From positions 13,519-77,518 of the forward strand of contig JBCCDG010000005.1 in NCBI GenBank assembly GCA_039030915.1: a DNA stretch of 64,000 nt, read 5' to 3'. Positions 34,111 through 44,437 of this stretch are shown in pieces. The position numbers and the translations under genes are program-made. Within the stretch, counting starts at the first letter, position 1. The number at the start of each line of letters is the position of its first letter. Source of the DNA: Thermohalobaculum sp039030915 (lineage in GTDB: Bacteria; Pseudomonadota; Alphaproteobacteria; Rhodobacterales; Rhodobacteraceae). The notes below the pieces were generated by a model. It worked only from the letters and a program-made list of their open reading frames with translations, made no database searches and was not told the origin of the DNA.

Positions 34111-34512
34111 TCAATACTGCTCGGCGCTGTGGGCGTTTCTAATCACCGAAGCCCTGCCATCCGGGCCCATCACGGCCAGATCGAAGCGACATCGGGGAAC
34201 GACACCCGTCTCTTGCGCGTGTTCAAGCATATACTGCTCGGCCGCCGTCTCCAAGCGGCGCCACTGCCGCTCGCTCACAGGGGCTTCGTCGGTCAGGCCA
34301 CGCTGACGCCGCTTGACCTCCACAAAGACGAGGACATCCCCTTCCCGCGCCACGATGTCGAGCTCGCCGCCACCGAGACGGCAGCGCCGTGCAAGCACCT
34401 CCGCCCCCTCGAGCTCGTAGGCGCGCGCAGCCGCCTCCTCGGCCATCATGCCTGCGAGCGCGTTCCGCCTGCCACGCGCCGCGCGCCTGTCCGCGGCCAT
34501 CGCCACGCGCAT
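34111..34512 (-). CDS. yraN: YraN/UPF0102-family endonuclease-like protein
   Basis: 133 residues from ATG 34512. The PD-(D/E)XK-like core is visible as GGGELDIVAREGDVLVFVEVKRR. Members resemble Holliday-junction resolvase folds, but no cellular role is firmly known. In E. coli it sits with lpoA (yraM), dolP (yraP) and rsmI, as here. The start at 34542 is an alternative; 34512 has the family-like length. Confidence 0.88.
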   Translation of the reverse strand: MRVAMAADRRAARGRRNALAGMMAEEAAARAYELEGAEVLARRCRLGGGELDIVAREGDVLVFVEVKRRQRGLTDEAPVSERQWRRLETAAEQYMLEHAQETGVVPRCRFDLAVMGPDGRASVIRNAHSAEQY

Positions 34513-34587
34513 GTTGCCACCCCTCGCCTTGGTCCAACGCACACTTGCACCGAGCGCGGATCATGCAGGCGTTCTGTTAATGTTCGA

Positions 34588-35565
34588 CTACTCACCGCTC
34601 AGCGCCAGCGCCCGCGCATAGACCGCACGACGCGGCAGGCCGAGCCGTTTGCTGACCGCACTCGCCGCGTCCTTGACGCTCAGCTCCACGAGCGCTGCGC
34701 GAAGGGCGGCGTCGAGCGTAGCGTCGTCCGGTTCGTCCGACGCGCCGGGCGGGCCGATGACGATCACGATCTCGCCCCTCGGCGGCCCCTCCCGCCCCAG
34801 CGCCTCGGCCAGCTCACCGAGGCTCGTCCGGCGCACGTCCTCGAAGCGCTTCGTCAATTCTCGTGCGAGAGCCGCTGGCCGCGTGGGTCCCAGCGTCTCC
34901 GCCATCGCGGCCACGCTCTCGACCACGCGATGCGGGCTCTCGAAGAAGACGAGCGTCGCCGGGACCGCCGCGACCTCGGCGAGGACGCGCGCGCGGGCGG
35001 CAGCCTTCGGCGGCGGAAAGCCCGCGAAGAGGAAGCGATCCGTCGGCAGACCCGAGAGGCTGAGCGCCGCCAGCGCCGCGGAAGGCCCGGGCAGCGCCGT
35101 CACCGCATGACCACCCTTCACCGCCAAGCCGACCAGGCGGAACCCGGGATCCGCCACCAGCGGCGTGCCCGCATCGCTGCAATAGGCCACCGCGAAGCCG
35201 GCCTCGAGCCACGCTGCGATGCGCGGGCGCGCCTGGGCGCCGTTGCGGTCGTGGTAGGGGACGATCGGCCTCCCGCCGAGCGGGATGCCATGGATATCCA
35301 TCAGCCGCCGCGTCGTCCGCGTGTCCTCGGCCGCGATCGCGTCGCATCCCGCCAGGACATCGAGCGCCCGCAGCGTGATGTCCCGCGCATTGCCGATCGG
35401 GGTGGCCACGAGATAGAGCCCGGGCGTGGGTTTTGGGCGACCCGCCGCTGCGGAGTGCGTCCTTTCGTCGCCTTCTGGGAGCGCTCCTGCCGGCCGGCGA
35501 TCCGGGCCGTTCGGCGCGTCTCCCCCGTCCTCGCCGGCTCTTCCGCCCCGCGGCTGCCGTGCCAT
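34588..35565 (-). CDS. rsmI: 16S rRNA (cytidine1402-2'-O)-methyltransferase RsmI
   Basis: 325 residues, tetrapyrrole-methylase fold. Family motifs: LYLVATPIGNARDITLRAL, IAAEDTRTTRRLM, YCSDAGTPLVADPG, ALPGPSA and FFESPHRV. It uses SAM to methylate C1402 in the decoding centre. ATG 35565 is chosen because GGGGAGG lies 5 bases upstream; the first 45 residues are poorly conserved. Divergent from the LpoA-like gene (35779). Confidence 0.95.
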   Translation of the reverse strand: MARQPRGGRAGEDGGDAPNGPDRRPAGALPEGDERTHSAAAGRPKPTPGLYLVATPIGNARDITLRALDVLAGCDAIAAEDTRTTRRLMDIHGIPLGGRPIVPYHDRNGAQARPRIAAWLEAGFAVAYCSDAGTPLVADPGFRLVGLAVKGGHAVTALPGPSAALAALSLSGLPTDRFLFAGFPPPKAAARARVLAEVAAVPATLVFFESPHRVVESVAAMAETLGPTRPAALARELTKRFEDVRRTSLGELAEALGREGPPRGEIVIVIGPPGASDEPDDATLDAALRAALVELSVKDAASAVSKRLGLPRRAVYARALALSGE

Positions 35566-35778
35566 GCGCCCCTCCCCGCCCGTCACCGGCCGACGGCGGC
35601 TGCGGTCGACCCTCCCTTGCGTTTACATTTCGCCGCCTTGATGCAACTGTCCGCGCGCAAAGGCCAGCATGCGCCCCCGCCCGCTGGCCGGTCCTGCGCC
35701 GAAGTCTGTCGGGCCGATCCCGGCCGGACACCTTGAGTAGTGGGCAGCGTTTTGGTGCGGGGGAGGGAGCGCCAGAGC

Positions 35779-37032
35779 ATGACCGTCCTCACCCTCGAAG
35801 GCCTGCGACCGGGCGCGGCGACATCTTCCAGCGCGCTACGCGGTCTCGTCCGTGCGGGCGTCACAACGCTGATGCTGGCGGCGTTGGCGGCGTGCTCCAC
35901 GGGGCCCAGGCCCGAGACACGCGGCACCGCCGGGGAACCGGCCGGCGAGAGCGCCACCGCGGGCGCGACCGAGCGCGCCGATGCCGGAGGTCCGGTGCCC
36001 GTCGCCATCCTCGTCCCCCTCGGAGCGGCCGACCAGCGCGCGGCCGAAAGCGCGAGCGCCATCCTGAAGGCGGCCGAGCTCGCGGTTGCCGGTCCCTCTG
36101 GCAGCGCGATCCGGCTCAAGAGCTACGATACGCGGGGAACACCCGCTGGCGCGAAGGCGGCCGCCGAAGCCGCGCTCGCCGACGGCACAACGCTCATCCT
36201 CGGTCCGCTCTTCGCTTCGAGCACCCGGGCAGCCGGGCAGGCGGCGGCGGGTGCAGGCGTGCCCGTCCTCTCCTTCTCGACCGACACGACCGTCGCCGGC
36301 GGCAATGTCTGGGTGACCGGCTTCTCGCCCGAGAACGAAGTGGGCCGCATCCTCTCCTACGCCGCCGGGCAAGGCATCGAGGCCGTCGCGGTCTATGCGC
36401 CCGACGTGCCGTACGGCGCAGCCGCGATGCGCGGGGTCCGCGAAGCATCGTCGGACGGCCGTGTTTCCGTCGTCGCGAGCGAGATCTATCCGCGCAGCTT
36501 CCAGGACATCGAGCGGACCTCGCCGCTCTTCGTCTCGAATGCCAGAGCCGCAGGCGCGCAAGCGATCCTCATGCCAGACTTCGGACAGGGCCTCGCGATC
36601 GCCGCAAGCTTCGTCAACTTCCACGGCATGCCACAGCCCGCGACCCGCTATCTCGGCATCGGACAGTGGGAAACGGGAGAAACGCTGCGCGCCCCGGAGC
36701 TGGTGGGCGGCTGGTTTGCGGGCGCCGACACAGCGGCGACCGCGGCCTTCTTCCAGCGCTACGCCACCCGCTACGGCGCGCGGCCGCCCTTCGTCGCAGT
36801 GCTGGGCTATGACGCGGCGAGCGTGGCGGCCCGCCTTGCGGCCGAAGCAGGCGGACGCGCGGCCTTCACGGCCCAGGCTTTGACGCGCGAGGCGGGCTTC
36901 GAAGGTGCTGTGGGGGCGCTCCGTCTGCGCCCTGACGGCCGGACGGATCGCGGGCTGGCGGTGCTCGAGGTCGGCAATGGCCGCTTCAACGTGCTCGACC
37001 CCGCACCGCGCCGCTTCGCTGCCGGCAGCTGA
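35779..37032 (+). CDS. LpoA-like lipoprotein, penicillin-binding protein activator
   Basis: 417 residues. Long N-terminal region with a lipobox at LAALAACS (Cys39), a Ala/Gly-rich linker, then a periplasmic-binding-protein type-1 fold (from about residue 75: PVPVAILVPLGAADQ). The C-terminal part of YraM/LpoA, which activates PBP1A, has this fold. Alphaproteobacterial versions are shorter because they lack the N-terminal TPR half, as here. Neighbours rsmI and yraN support the assignment over an amino-acid-transport binding protein. Confidence 0.85.
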   Translation: MTVLTLEGLRPGAATSSSALRGLVRAGVTTLMLAALAACSTGPRPETRGTAGEPAGESATAGATERADAGGPVPVAILVPLGAADQRAAESASAILKAAELAVAGPSGSAIRLKSYDTRGTPAGAKAAAEAALADGTTLILGPLFASSTRAAGQAAAGAGVPVLSFSTDTTVAGGNVWVTGFSPENEVGRILSYAAGQGIEAVAVYAPDVPYGAAAMRGVREASSDGRVSVVASEIYPRSFQDIERTSPLFVSNARAAGAQAILMPDFGQGLAIAASFVNFHGMPQPATRYLGIGQWETGETLRAPELVGGWFAGADTAATAAFFQRYATRYGARPPFVAVLGYDAASVAARLAAEAGGRAAFTAQALTREAGFEGAVGALRLRPDGRTDRGLAVLEVGNGRFNVLDPAPRRFAAGS

Positions 37033-37147
37033 TGGCCAGCCCACGAAACGCTGTACGGCACGACCCGCAACGGTCGGGGCGGGCAGCCACTTCCTCAGCG
37101 TCGCCCGATCCAGCGACACCGTGAGTACGACCTCGGATCCCGCGGGC

Positions 37148-40003
37148 ATGCGCCCTCAGCCAGCGTCCGCCACTCCAGCCAAGGCCCACCGGCCGAGCGC
37201 GGCGCGCGACCGGGAGACCTTTGCCGGTCTCGCCCATCTCGTCGCCCCGATGGATGCCCTGGCGGACCGTGTGGCGGTCCTTGACGGGATCGACGCCCTG
37301 GTGGCCGGCACGGACGGCGCTGCCATCAAGGCGCGGGACGATGTGCGCGCGCTCCTGGCCGAAACGCTGGAACAGGGCCGGGCCCGCGCTCTCGCCGGCC
37401 TGCTCGCCGAACCCCGCGCCGGGCTCCGCGTCGCCCGCGCCTACGCGTATGTCACGGACGTCGTCGTATCGGGGGTCACGCACTACGCCACCACGCATCT
37501 CCACCCGGCCCCCATCCGCACGCGCGGCGAGCGGCTGTCGGTCATCGCCGTCGGCGGTTACGGGCGGGGGGAGATGGCGCCCTTTTCGGACGTCGACCTC
37601 CTGTTCCTCACGCCCTGGAAACGGACCGCCTGGGCCGAGGCATCGGTCGAGTCGATCCTCTATCTCCTCTGGGACCTCAAGCTGAAGATCGGTCAGGCAA
37701 CCCGCTCGATCGACGAGTGCATCCGGCTTGCCGCAAGCGACCTGACCATCCGCACCAACCTTCTCGAACAGCGGCTGATCGCGGGCGACCCCGCGCCCGC
37801 CGAGACGCTGGAGCGCAGGCTCTGGGACGAGCTCTTCCTGCGCACCGGCCCCGAATTCGTGCAGGGAAAGCTCGCGGAGCGGGACAAGCGGCACAGCCGA
37901 CATGGTGGCTCGCGCTACCTGCTCGAGCCCAACATCAAGGAGGGCAAGGGCGGGCTTCGGGACCTGCAGACGCTCCACTGGATCTCCCGCTACCTCTACC
38001 GTTCGACGGATGCCTGGGACCTCGTGGAGCGCGGCGTCTTCGAGCATGACGAAGTCGCCCGCTTCGCCGAAGCGGCGAAGTTCCTCTGGGCGACGCGCTG
38101 CCATCTGCACGACCTTGCCGGGCGTGCCACAGAGGTGCTGAGCTTCGACAGACAGGTCGAGATCGCGGCACGCATGGGCTATGAGGACGCGGAGGGGCGC
38201 ATGGGTGTCGAGCGCTTCATGCACGCGTATTTCCGCCACGCAAAGAACGTCGGCGATCTGACGCGCATCTTCTCCGCCGCGCTCGAGACGCAGCACGCCA
38301 AGCCGATGCCGCGCTTCTCCTCGCTCCTCTCCGCGCTGTCGCTGCGCGGGCCCGAGTCCGGTGGCGACGGGGTCTTCACCGTGCGCGACGGGCGGCTAGC
38401 GCTCTCCAAGCCCGACACCTTCGAGCAAGATCCGCTGTCGCTCCTCGCCCTGTTCCGCGAGGCGGCGCGCACGGATGCGCGCATCCATCCCGAGGCGACG
38501 CGCGCCGTCACCCGCGCGCTGGACCTCATCGACGACGATATGCGCGCGGACCCTCGGGCGAACGCACTGTTCCTCGAGCTCATCACGGACAGGAAGAATG
38601 CGGAGTGGCTGCCGCGCCTTCTGAACGAAACGGGCGTACTCGGCCGCTTCCTGCCCGAGTTCGGGCGCATCGTCGCGCTGATGCAGTTCAACATGTATCA
38701 CCACTACACGGTGGACGAGCACACGCTGGAGACCCTGCGCATCCTCGCCCGGATCGAGCGTGGGGAGGTGGACGAGGACCACCCGGTCGCCACGGAGATC
38801 GCGCGCCAGGGCTTCAACCGCCGCGTCCTCTACGTCGCGCTCCTGCTCCACGATATCGGCAAGGGGCAGCGGCGGGACCATTCGGAGCTCGGCGCAGAGA
38901 TCGCGGCCGATGTGTGCCCGAGGCTCGGCCTCAGCGAGAGCGAGACGGATCTGGTCGTCTGGCTGGTGCGCCATCACCTGCTGATGTCGGACGTGGCGCA
39001 AAAGCGGGACATCGCCGACCCGGTCACGATCCAGGCCTTTGCGCGCGAGGTTCAGAGCCCCGAACGGTTGCGCCTTCTCCTCATCCTGACCGTCTGCGAT
39101 ATCCGCGGCGTGGGCCCTGGTACGTGGAACAACTGGAAGGCACAGCTTCTGCGCAAGCTCTACTGGGACACGCGCAGCTTTCTTACCTCTGGCGGGGACG
39201 TGGTCTCGACCCAGGCACAGCGCATTCGCGAAGCCAAGGAGACGCTGGCGGCCGAGCTGCCTGATTGGGACGAGGCGGACCGGGAGGCGGAACTCGAGCG
39301 GCACTATCCGCAATACTGGCTCGGCCTCGAGACGGAGGCGCACCGGACCTTCGCCGAGCTCGACGCTGCATTTCCGGAGGGGAGCCCGGCCGACGGCATC
39401 CAGACCCGCTTCCTTCCGGACGAAGCGCATGACGCTACGGTCGCCTACCTCTATCTCCACGACCATCCAGGCCTCTTCAGCCGCATGGCAGGCGCCTTCG
39501 CCATCTCCTCCGCCAACGTGGTCGACGCGCGGAGCTACACGACGGCAGACGGCATGGCCTGCGCGCTCTTCTGGATCCAGGATGCGGACGGACACCCCTT
39601 CGAGGCGAGCCGCCTCCACCGCCTCCGGCGCAGCATCGAGAGGGCGCTGAAAGGCGAGGTGGTGGTGCGCGAGGCCATCGCGGAGAAGGACCGCCCGAAG
39701 GCGCGCGAGCAAAGCTTCCGCGTCGCACCGACCGTTGTCTTCGACAACGAGGCGTCGGAACTCTACACCGTCATCGAGGTCAACGCGCGGGACCGGCTCG
39801 GTCTTCTGCATGTGCTCACGCGCACGCTGGCGCAGCGTAACGTGAACATCTTTACCGCGATCATCGCGACCTATGGCGAGCGGGCAGTCGATGTCTTCTA
39901 CGTGAAGGATCTCTTCGGGCTAAAGATCCGCAGCGCGCAGAAGCAGAAGGCGATCGAGGCCGCGATCATCCGTGCGGTCGAGAGCCACGTCGAGGACAAG
40001 TGA
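37148..40003 (+). CDS. glnD: Bifunctional uridylyltransferase/uridylyl-removing enzyme GlnD
   Basis: About 951 residues, normal for alphaproteobacteria. Nucleotidyltransferase domain with GGYGRGEMAPFSDVDLLFL (about 136-154), HD hydrolase domain with LLHDIGKGQRRDHSELG (near 575), and two C-terminal ACT domains for glutamine sensing (the last around EVNARDRLGLLH). It uridylylates and de-uridylylates PII. The start is uncertain: ATG 37148 is used here, GTG 37121 is also possible, and neither has a strong ribosome-binding site. Upstream codons are a shadow of the preceding gene. Confidence 0.95.
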   Translation: MRPQPASATPAKAHRPSAARDRETFAGLAHLVAPMDALADRVAVLDGIDALVAGTDGAAIKARDDVRALLAETLEQGRARALAGLLAEPRAGLRVARAYAYVTDVVVSGVTHYATTHLHPAPIRTRGERLSVIAVGGYGRGEMAPFSDVDLLFLTPWKRTAWAEASVESILYLLWDLKLKIGQATRSIDECIRLAASDLTIRTNLLEQRLIAGDPAPAETLERRLWDELFLRTGPEFVQGKLAERDKRHSRHGGSRYLLEPNIKEGKGGLRDLQTLHWISRYLYRSTDAWDLVERGVFEHDEVARFAEAAKFLWATRCHLHDLAGRATEVLSFDRQVEIAARMGYEDAEGRMGVERFMHAYFRHAKNVGDLTRIFSAALETQHAKPMPRFSSLLSALSLRGPESGGDGVFTVRDGRLALSKPDTFEQDPLSLLALFREAARTDARIHPEATRAVTRALDLIDDDMRADPRANALFLELITDRKNAEWLPRLLNETGVLGRFLPEFGRIVALMQFNMYHHYTVDEHTLETLRILARIERGEVDEDHPVATEIARQGFNRRVLYVALLLHDIGKGQRRDHSELGAEIAADVCPRLGLSESETDLVVWLVRHHLLMSDVAQKRDIADPVTIQAFAREVQSPERLRLLLILTVCDIRGVGPGTWNNWKAQLLRKLYWDTRSFLTSGGDVVSTQAQRIREAKETLAAELPDWDEADREAELERHYPQYWLGLETEAHRTFAELDAAFPEGSPADGIQTRFLPDEAHDATVAYLYLHDHPGLFSRMAGAFAISSANVVDARSYTTADGMACALFWIQDADGHPFEASRLHRLRRSIERALKGEVVVREAIAEKDRPKAREQSFRVAPTVVFDNEASELYTVIEVNARDRLGLLHVLTRTLAQRNVNIFTAIIATYGERAVDVFYVKDLFGLKIRSAQKQKAIEAAIIRAVESHVEDK

Positions 40004-40138
40004 CGCTCAGCGCAGCCGCGGGGCGCGCAGGGCCGCTTCTGCCGCAATCTGGCTCAACTTTCCCACTAGCCGGGCCTCGCGGGTTATTCGTGGGGTACCG
40101 TTCCGCGATGGGGAGATGCGGGCCCAGGGAGGAAGCGC

Positions 40139-42544
40139 TTGGAGCAAACGAGCTTGCAGAGCCTGGATGACGACGCGGCGGAGACCGCGCATCTGCCCGA
40201 GACGCTACATGCGTTTTTCGATGCGATACCCGACCTCGTGCTGTTCGCCAGGCCGGACGGCCGGGTCGTGTTCGTGAACGAGGCCTTCACGCGGCTGACC
40301 GGCTACACCGCGGAAGAAGCGCTCGGCACGATGCCCGGCGATCTCTTGCGCTGCGACGAGACGGATCCGGCGGCCGCGGCGGCCATCGACCGGGCCATCG
40401 CGGAGAACACACCGATCGTCCAGGAGACCGTGAACGCCCGGAAGAACGGTGAAATCTTCCGGGCCGAGGTTCGCATGAACCCGGTGCGCAATCACGATGG
40501 CAAGGTCGTCGGGCTCCTCTTCGTCGATCGAGATCTCTCCTCGCTCAACACCGAGATCGCGCGTCGGACGGATGCGGAGCGCGAAAGCGCGCGCCTGCGC
40601 GAGCAGCTCCGCCTCGCTATCGAGAGCATGCCAGACGGGTTCGTTCTCTACGATGACAACGACCGCCTCGTCCTCTCCAACCAGCGCTACCGGGAGATTT
40701 ACAAGGACGAGGACGGCTTCACCATCACCGGTATGTCCTTCGAGGCGCTGCTGCGCCACGACCTCGCCCATGGCAAGTTTCCGGACGCGGTCGGCCGCGA
40801 GGAGGCATGGGTCGCAGAGCGCCTTGCCCGGTTCTGCGATCCCTCGGGTCCTTTCCTGCAGCGGCTCGATGACGGCACCTGGCTGCGGATCCTCGAGAAG
40901 CGCACCCCTGACGGCTTCCTCGTCGGCCTGCGCACCGATGTGACCGAGTTGCGGGAAAAACAGATTGCGCTCGAGGCGCTCAACGACGAGCTCAGCACCG
41001 CGCTCGCCGCCCGTGACGCCGCCGAGGCGCGCTTTTTCGACATCGCCGCAATCAGCGCCGACTGGTTCTGGGAGCAGGACGCGGACCTGCGCTTCACCTA
41101 TGTCTCCGAGAGCCTGCGCGGCAGCACCGGCGTCGATCCCACGAGCACGATCGGGCGCCGGCGCGCCGAGCTGACCTTGACCGAGGCCCTGAAGGGCTAT
41201 GCCAGCGATCCGGCCTGGCTCGAGGAGCGCGTGTCGCAGCGCAAGCCGTTCCGCGATTTCGTCTACTTCTTCGGCCATCCGGACGGCGGACCGGAGAAGG
41301 GGCACTGGGTCCGCATCAGCGGCGCGCCCTTCTTCGACGCGGAGGGCGCCTTCGCGGGCTATCGTGGCACCGGCTCCAACATCACCGCGCTCCTCGAGGC
41401 GCGAAAGCGCGCAGAAGTGGCGGACGAGGCGAAGTCGCGCTTCCTCGCCACCATGAGCCACGAGATCCGGACGCCGCTTACCGCGCTTTTGGGACATGCG
41501 GATCTGCTGCGCCGAAAGGCCGAAGGTGCAGAGCTCGCGGAGCATGCGCGTGCGATTACGGAGGCGGGGGAACTTCTCCTCACCCTGGTCAATGACTCGC
41601 TCGACATCGCCAAGATCGAGGCCGGCAGGCTGGACCTCGCCGAGGTCGTTTTCCGGCCGGACGCGCTTCTCGACCGGGTCGCGCGTCTCCACCGGGCACG
41701 GGCCGAAGCCAAGGGATTGGCCCTGGAGATCCATTCCGCCTTCTCGGCGGAGGAGGAGCTGGTCGGGGATGAGGGGCGTCTTATCCAGGTGCTCAACAAC
41801 CTCGTCGGAAATGCCGTGACCTATACGGATCGTGGGGGGATAACCCTTGTCGCCCTGCCGCTCGAGACGGGCGGCGTGCGCTTCGAGGTTCATGACACCG
41901 GCCCCGGCCTCGCGCCGGCCGAGGCGGAGCGGCTCTTCGACCGCTTCGCGCAGGGCGCCGCGTCGGCCGGGCGCGGCGGCACGGGGCTTGGGCTCGCCGT
42001 GGTGCGCCAGCTCGTGGACCTCATGAACGGCACGGTCGACACGCGCCCCGCCACGACGCAGGGCACCGTCATGCGCGTGACGCTGCCGCTGGTCAGCCCC
42101 GCCCCGCGCCCCCCCGTGCCCGAGATCCCGCAAGCCGAAACCGATGCGCTCACCGGCACGAAGGTGCTGGTCGTCGACGATATGGCGATGAACCGTGAGG
42201 TTATGCGCCTCCTCCTCGCGGAGCTGGGGCCGGAGGCCGTGATCGTCGGCTCCGGGCAGGCTGCGCTGGAGGCGGCGCGAACCGAAGTCTTCGACGCCTA
42301 TCTCCTCGACATCTCCATGCCGGTGATGGACGGACCGGAGACCCTGAAGCGCCTGCGCGCGCTCGAGCAGATGATCGGGCGCTCCCCGGCCAAGGCGCTG
42401 GCGATCACGGCGAACGCCTTCGACGACCAGATGGCGGAGTATAGGGCGAACGGCTTCGACGACGTGGTGGAAAAGCCGCTGACGCTCGATACGCTGAGCG
42501 CCGGGCTCTTCCGCGCACTCGTGGAAAACGCTGCGGCGGACTGA
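40139..42544 (+). CDS. Multi-PAS hybrid histidine kinase
   Basis: 801 residues from a TTG start at 40139, chosen because AGGGAGGA lies directly before it. Three PAS-type regions (about 20-140, 155-275, 295-420) precede the HisKA domain with MSHEIRTPL (His441), then an HATPase domain (NNLVGNAV, GTGLGLAVV) and a receiver domain with the phospho-acceptor Asp724 (LLDISMPVMDG). No transmembrane helix, so a cytoplasmic sensor; the PAS ligand is unknown. No separate response regulator is adjacent, as expected for a hybrid kinase that relays to a phosphotransfer protein elsewhere. Confidence 0.92.
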   Translation: MEQTSLQSLDDDAAETAHLPETLHAFFDAIPDLVLFARPDGRVVFVNEAFTRLTGYTAEEALGTMPGDLLRCDETDPAAAAAIDRAIAENTPIVQETVNARKNGEIFRAEVRMNPVRNHDGKVVGLLFVDRDLSSLNTEIARRTDAERESARLREQLRLAIESMPDGFVLYDDNDRLVLSNQRYREIYKDEDGFTITGMSFEALLRHDLAHGKFPDAVGREEAWVAERLARFCDPSGPFLQRLDDGTWLRILEKRTPDGFLVGLRTDVTELREKQIALEALNDELSTALAARDAAEARFFDIAAISADWFWEQDADLRFTYVSESLRGSTGVDPTSTIGRRRAELTLTEALKGYASDPAWLEERVSQRKPFRDFVYFFGHPDGGPEKGHWVRISGAPFFDAEGAFAGYRGTGSNITALLEARKRAEVADEAKSRFLATMSHEIRTPLTALLGHADLLRRKAEGAELAEHARAITEAGELLLTLVNDSLDIAKIEAGRLDLAEVVFRPDALLDRVARLHRARAEAKGLALEIHSAFSAEEELVGDEGRLIQVLNNLVGNAVTYTDRGGITLVALPLETGGVRFEVHDTGPGLAPAEAERLFDRFAQGAASAGRGGTGLGLAVVRQLVDLMNGTVDTRPATTQGTVMRVTLPLVSPAPRPPVPEIPQAETDALTGTKVLVVDDMAMNREVMRLLLAELGPEAVIVGSGQAALEAARTEVFDAYLLDISMPVMDGPETLKRLRALEQMIGRSPAKALAITANAFDDQMAEYRANGFDDVVEKPLTLDTLSAGLFRALVENAAAD

Positions 42545-42776
42545 GACGCCGCCGCATTGGACCAATGGCAGATGCCAGTGGCCCGCGCCCGAGGGCGACC
42601 CCGACGAAGGCCGAGCATCCGACGCCATGCCGCAATGGCCGGACGCTGGCGCGGGGCGACGGCGGCGCCTATTGAGGGCGCATGAGCCTGCCGTCCATGC
42701 CCCCCATCCTCGCCCACGAGCTTCAGCGCACTCTCCGGCGTGCCGGGTGCGGCTCGCCCGCGACCGTGAGGACGGC

Positions 42777-44399
42777 GTGAGCGCGCCGCGGGGCGCCGTG
42801 CGGCTCGTCGCCGCCTTCGCCACCGTCGGCGGCTGGACCATGGCGAGCCGGATCCTCGGCTTCGCGCGTGACGTGGCCATCGCCGCAGTGTTGGGCGCGG
42901 GTGCCGTGGCCGAGGCGTTCTTCGTCGCCTTCACGCTGCCCAATCTCTTCCGCCGCTTTTTCGCCGAGGGCGCCTTCAACACCGCCTTCGTGCCGATGTT
43001 CGCCAAGCGGGTGGAAGCGGCGGGCAGCGGTGAAGCCCCGGAGACTGCACCGGACACCGCCCGACGCTTTGCGGAGGAGGCGCTGGCCTGCCTTGCGAGC
43101 GTCCTCGTCGTCTTCACTATCGTCGCCCAGCTTGCGATGCCCTGGCTCGTCTGGGGGCTGGCGAGCGGGCTCGATGGGGAGCGCTACGACCTCGCGGTCG
43201 CCATGGGGCGCATCGTCTTTCCCTACATACTCCTGATCTCCGTCGCCGCGCTCATCTCAGGCTGCCTGAACGCGCTCGACCGCTTCTGGGCGGCGGCGGC
43301 GGCGCCCGTCCTCCTCAACGTCGTGCTGATCTCCGCGCTTCTGGCCGCGGAGACGGGCGTTCTCAGCGATTTCGTCGGCCTCGATGCCGGGCCGCGCGAG
43401 GACGGAGGCACGCATGTGGGCGCAATGCTGAGCTGGGGCGTTCTCATCGCAGGCATCGCGCAGGCGGGCTTCGTCTGGCGCGCGCTCGCCATTGCGGGCC
43501 TGCCACTCCGGCTCCGGATGCCACGCTTCACGCCGGAGATGCGCCGCCTCGCCATCATCGCGGCCCCTGCGGCGCTGGCCGGCGGCGTGGCGCAGGTGAA
43601 CCTCGTGATCGGGCGGCAGGTCGCGAGCTATTTCGAGGGTGCGGTCGGCTGGCTCTGGTACGCGGACCGGGTCTACCAGCTCCCGCTCGGCGTGATCGGC
43701 GTTGCGATCGGCGTGGTGCTCCTGCCAGCCCTCGCCCGCCATGTGCGCCGGGGGGACGGACCTGCGGGGCATGCGGCGCTCAACCGGGCGGCGGAGTTCG
43801 CGCTCACGCTCACCCTGCCGGCGACGGCAGCACTCCTCGTCATGCCGGGGCTGGTGGTCGCGGTGCTCTTCGAGCGGGGCGCCTTCGGGACGGGGGATAC
43901 GGAGGCGACGGCACTGGCGCTCGCAATCTACGCGCTCGGTCTGCCGGCCTTCGTCCTCCAGAAGGTGCTTCAGCCCGCCTTCTTCGCGCGGGAGGATACG
44001 GCGACACCGCTGCGCTATGCCGCATGGTCGATGCTGGCGAACCTGCTGGTGGCGGCATTCGGGGCGGCGCTGATCGGCTGGCTTGCCGCGGCGCTGGGCG
44101 CCACGCTCGCCGCCTGGCTCAACCTCGCGCTCCTCTGGCGGGGCGCGCGGCGGGCGGACCGGGGTCTCGACATCGACAGCCGTCTCGCCCGGCGCCTGCC
44201 GCGCGTGCTGGCGGCGACGGGGATCATGGCGGCGGTCGTGCTGGCCGGAGCCGCGGCTGCGGACGGGCTCGACCCTATCCTCCGGGCGGTCGCCCTCGCG
44301 GGCATCGTCGCGCTCGGGCTATCGGCCTATGCCGCAGCCGGGCTCGCCCTCGGCGCCTTCGCCACGGCCGACCTCAGAGGCGCCTTGCGCCGCGGGTGA
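42777..44399 (+). CDS. murJ: Lipid II flippase MurJ
   Basis: 540 residues with 14 predicted helices of the MOP superfamily. The N-terminal TMASRILGFARDVAIAAVLG and LPNLFRRFFAEGAFNTAFVP are MurJ hallmarks. It moves the peptidoglycan precursor lipid II across the inner membrane. Start GTG 42777 has GTGAGGA upstream; the frame before it is not coding. In rhodobacters glnD, murJ and trpS are commonly neighbours. Confidence 0.96.
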   Translation: MSAPRGAVRLVAAFATVGGWTMASRILGFARDVAIAAVLGAGAVAEAFFVAFTLPNLFRRFFAEGAFNTAFVPMFAKRVEAAGSGEAPETAPDTARRFAEEALACLASVLVVFTIVAQLAMPWLVWGLASGLDGERYDLAVAMGRIVFPYILLISVAALISGCLNALDRFWAAAAAPVLLNVVLISALLAAETGVLSDFVGLDAGPREDGGTHVGAMLSWGVLIAGIAQAGFVWRALAIAGLPLRLRMPRFTPEMRRLAIIAAPAALAGGVAQVNLVIGRQVASYFEGAVGWLWYADRVYQLPLGVIGVAIGVVLLPALARHVRRGDGPAGHAALNRAAEFALTLTLPATAALLVMPGLVVAVLFERGAFGTGDTEATALALAIYALGLPAFVLQKVLQPAFFAREDTATPLRYAAWSMLANLLVAAFGAALIGWLAAALGATLAAWLNLALLWRGARRADRGLDIDSRLARRLPRVLAATGIMAAVVLAGAAAADGLDPILRAVALAGIVALGLSAYAAAGLALGAFATADLRGALRRG

Positions 44400-44437
44400 G
44401 CGGCCAGGATCGGTCGGGTACGGGGCCACCGCAGCCG

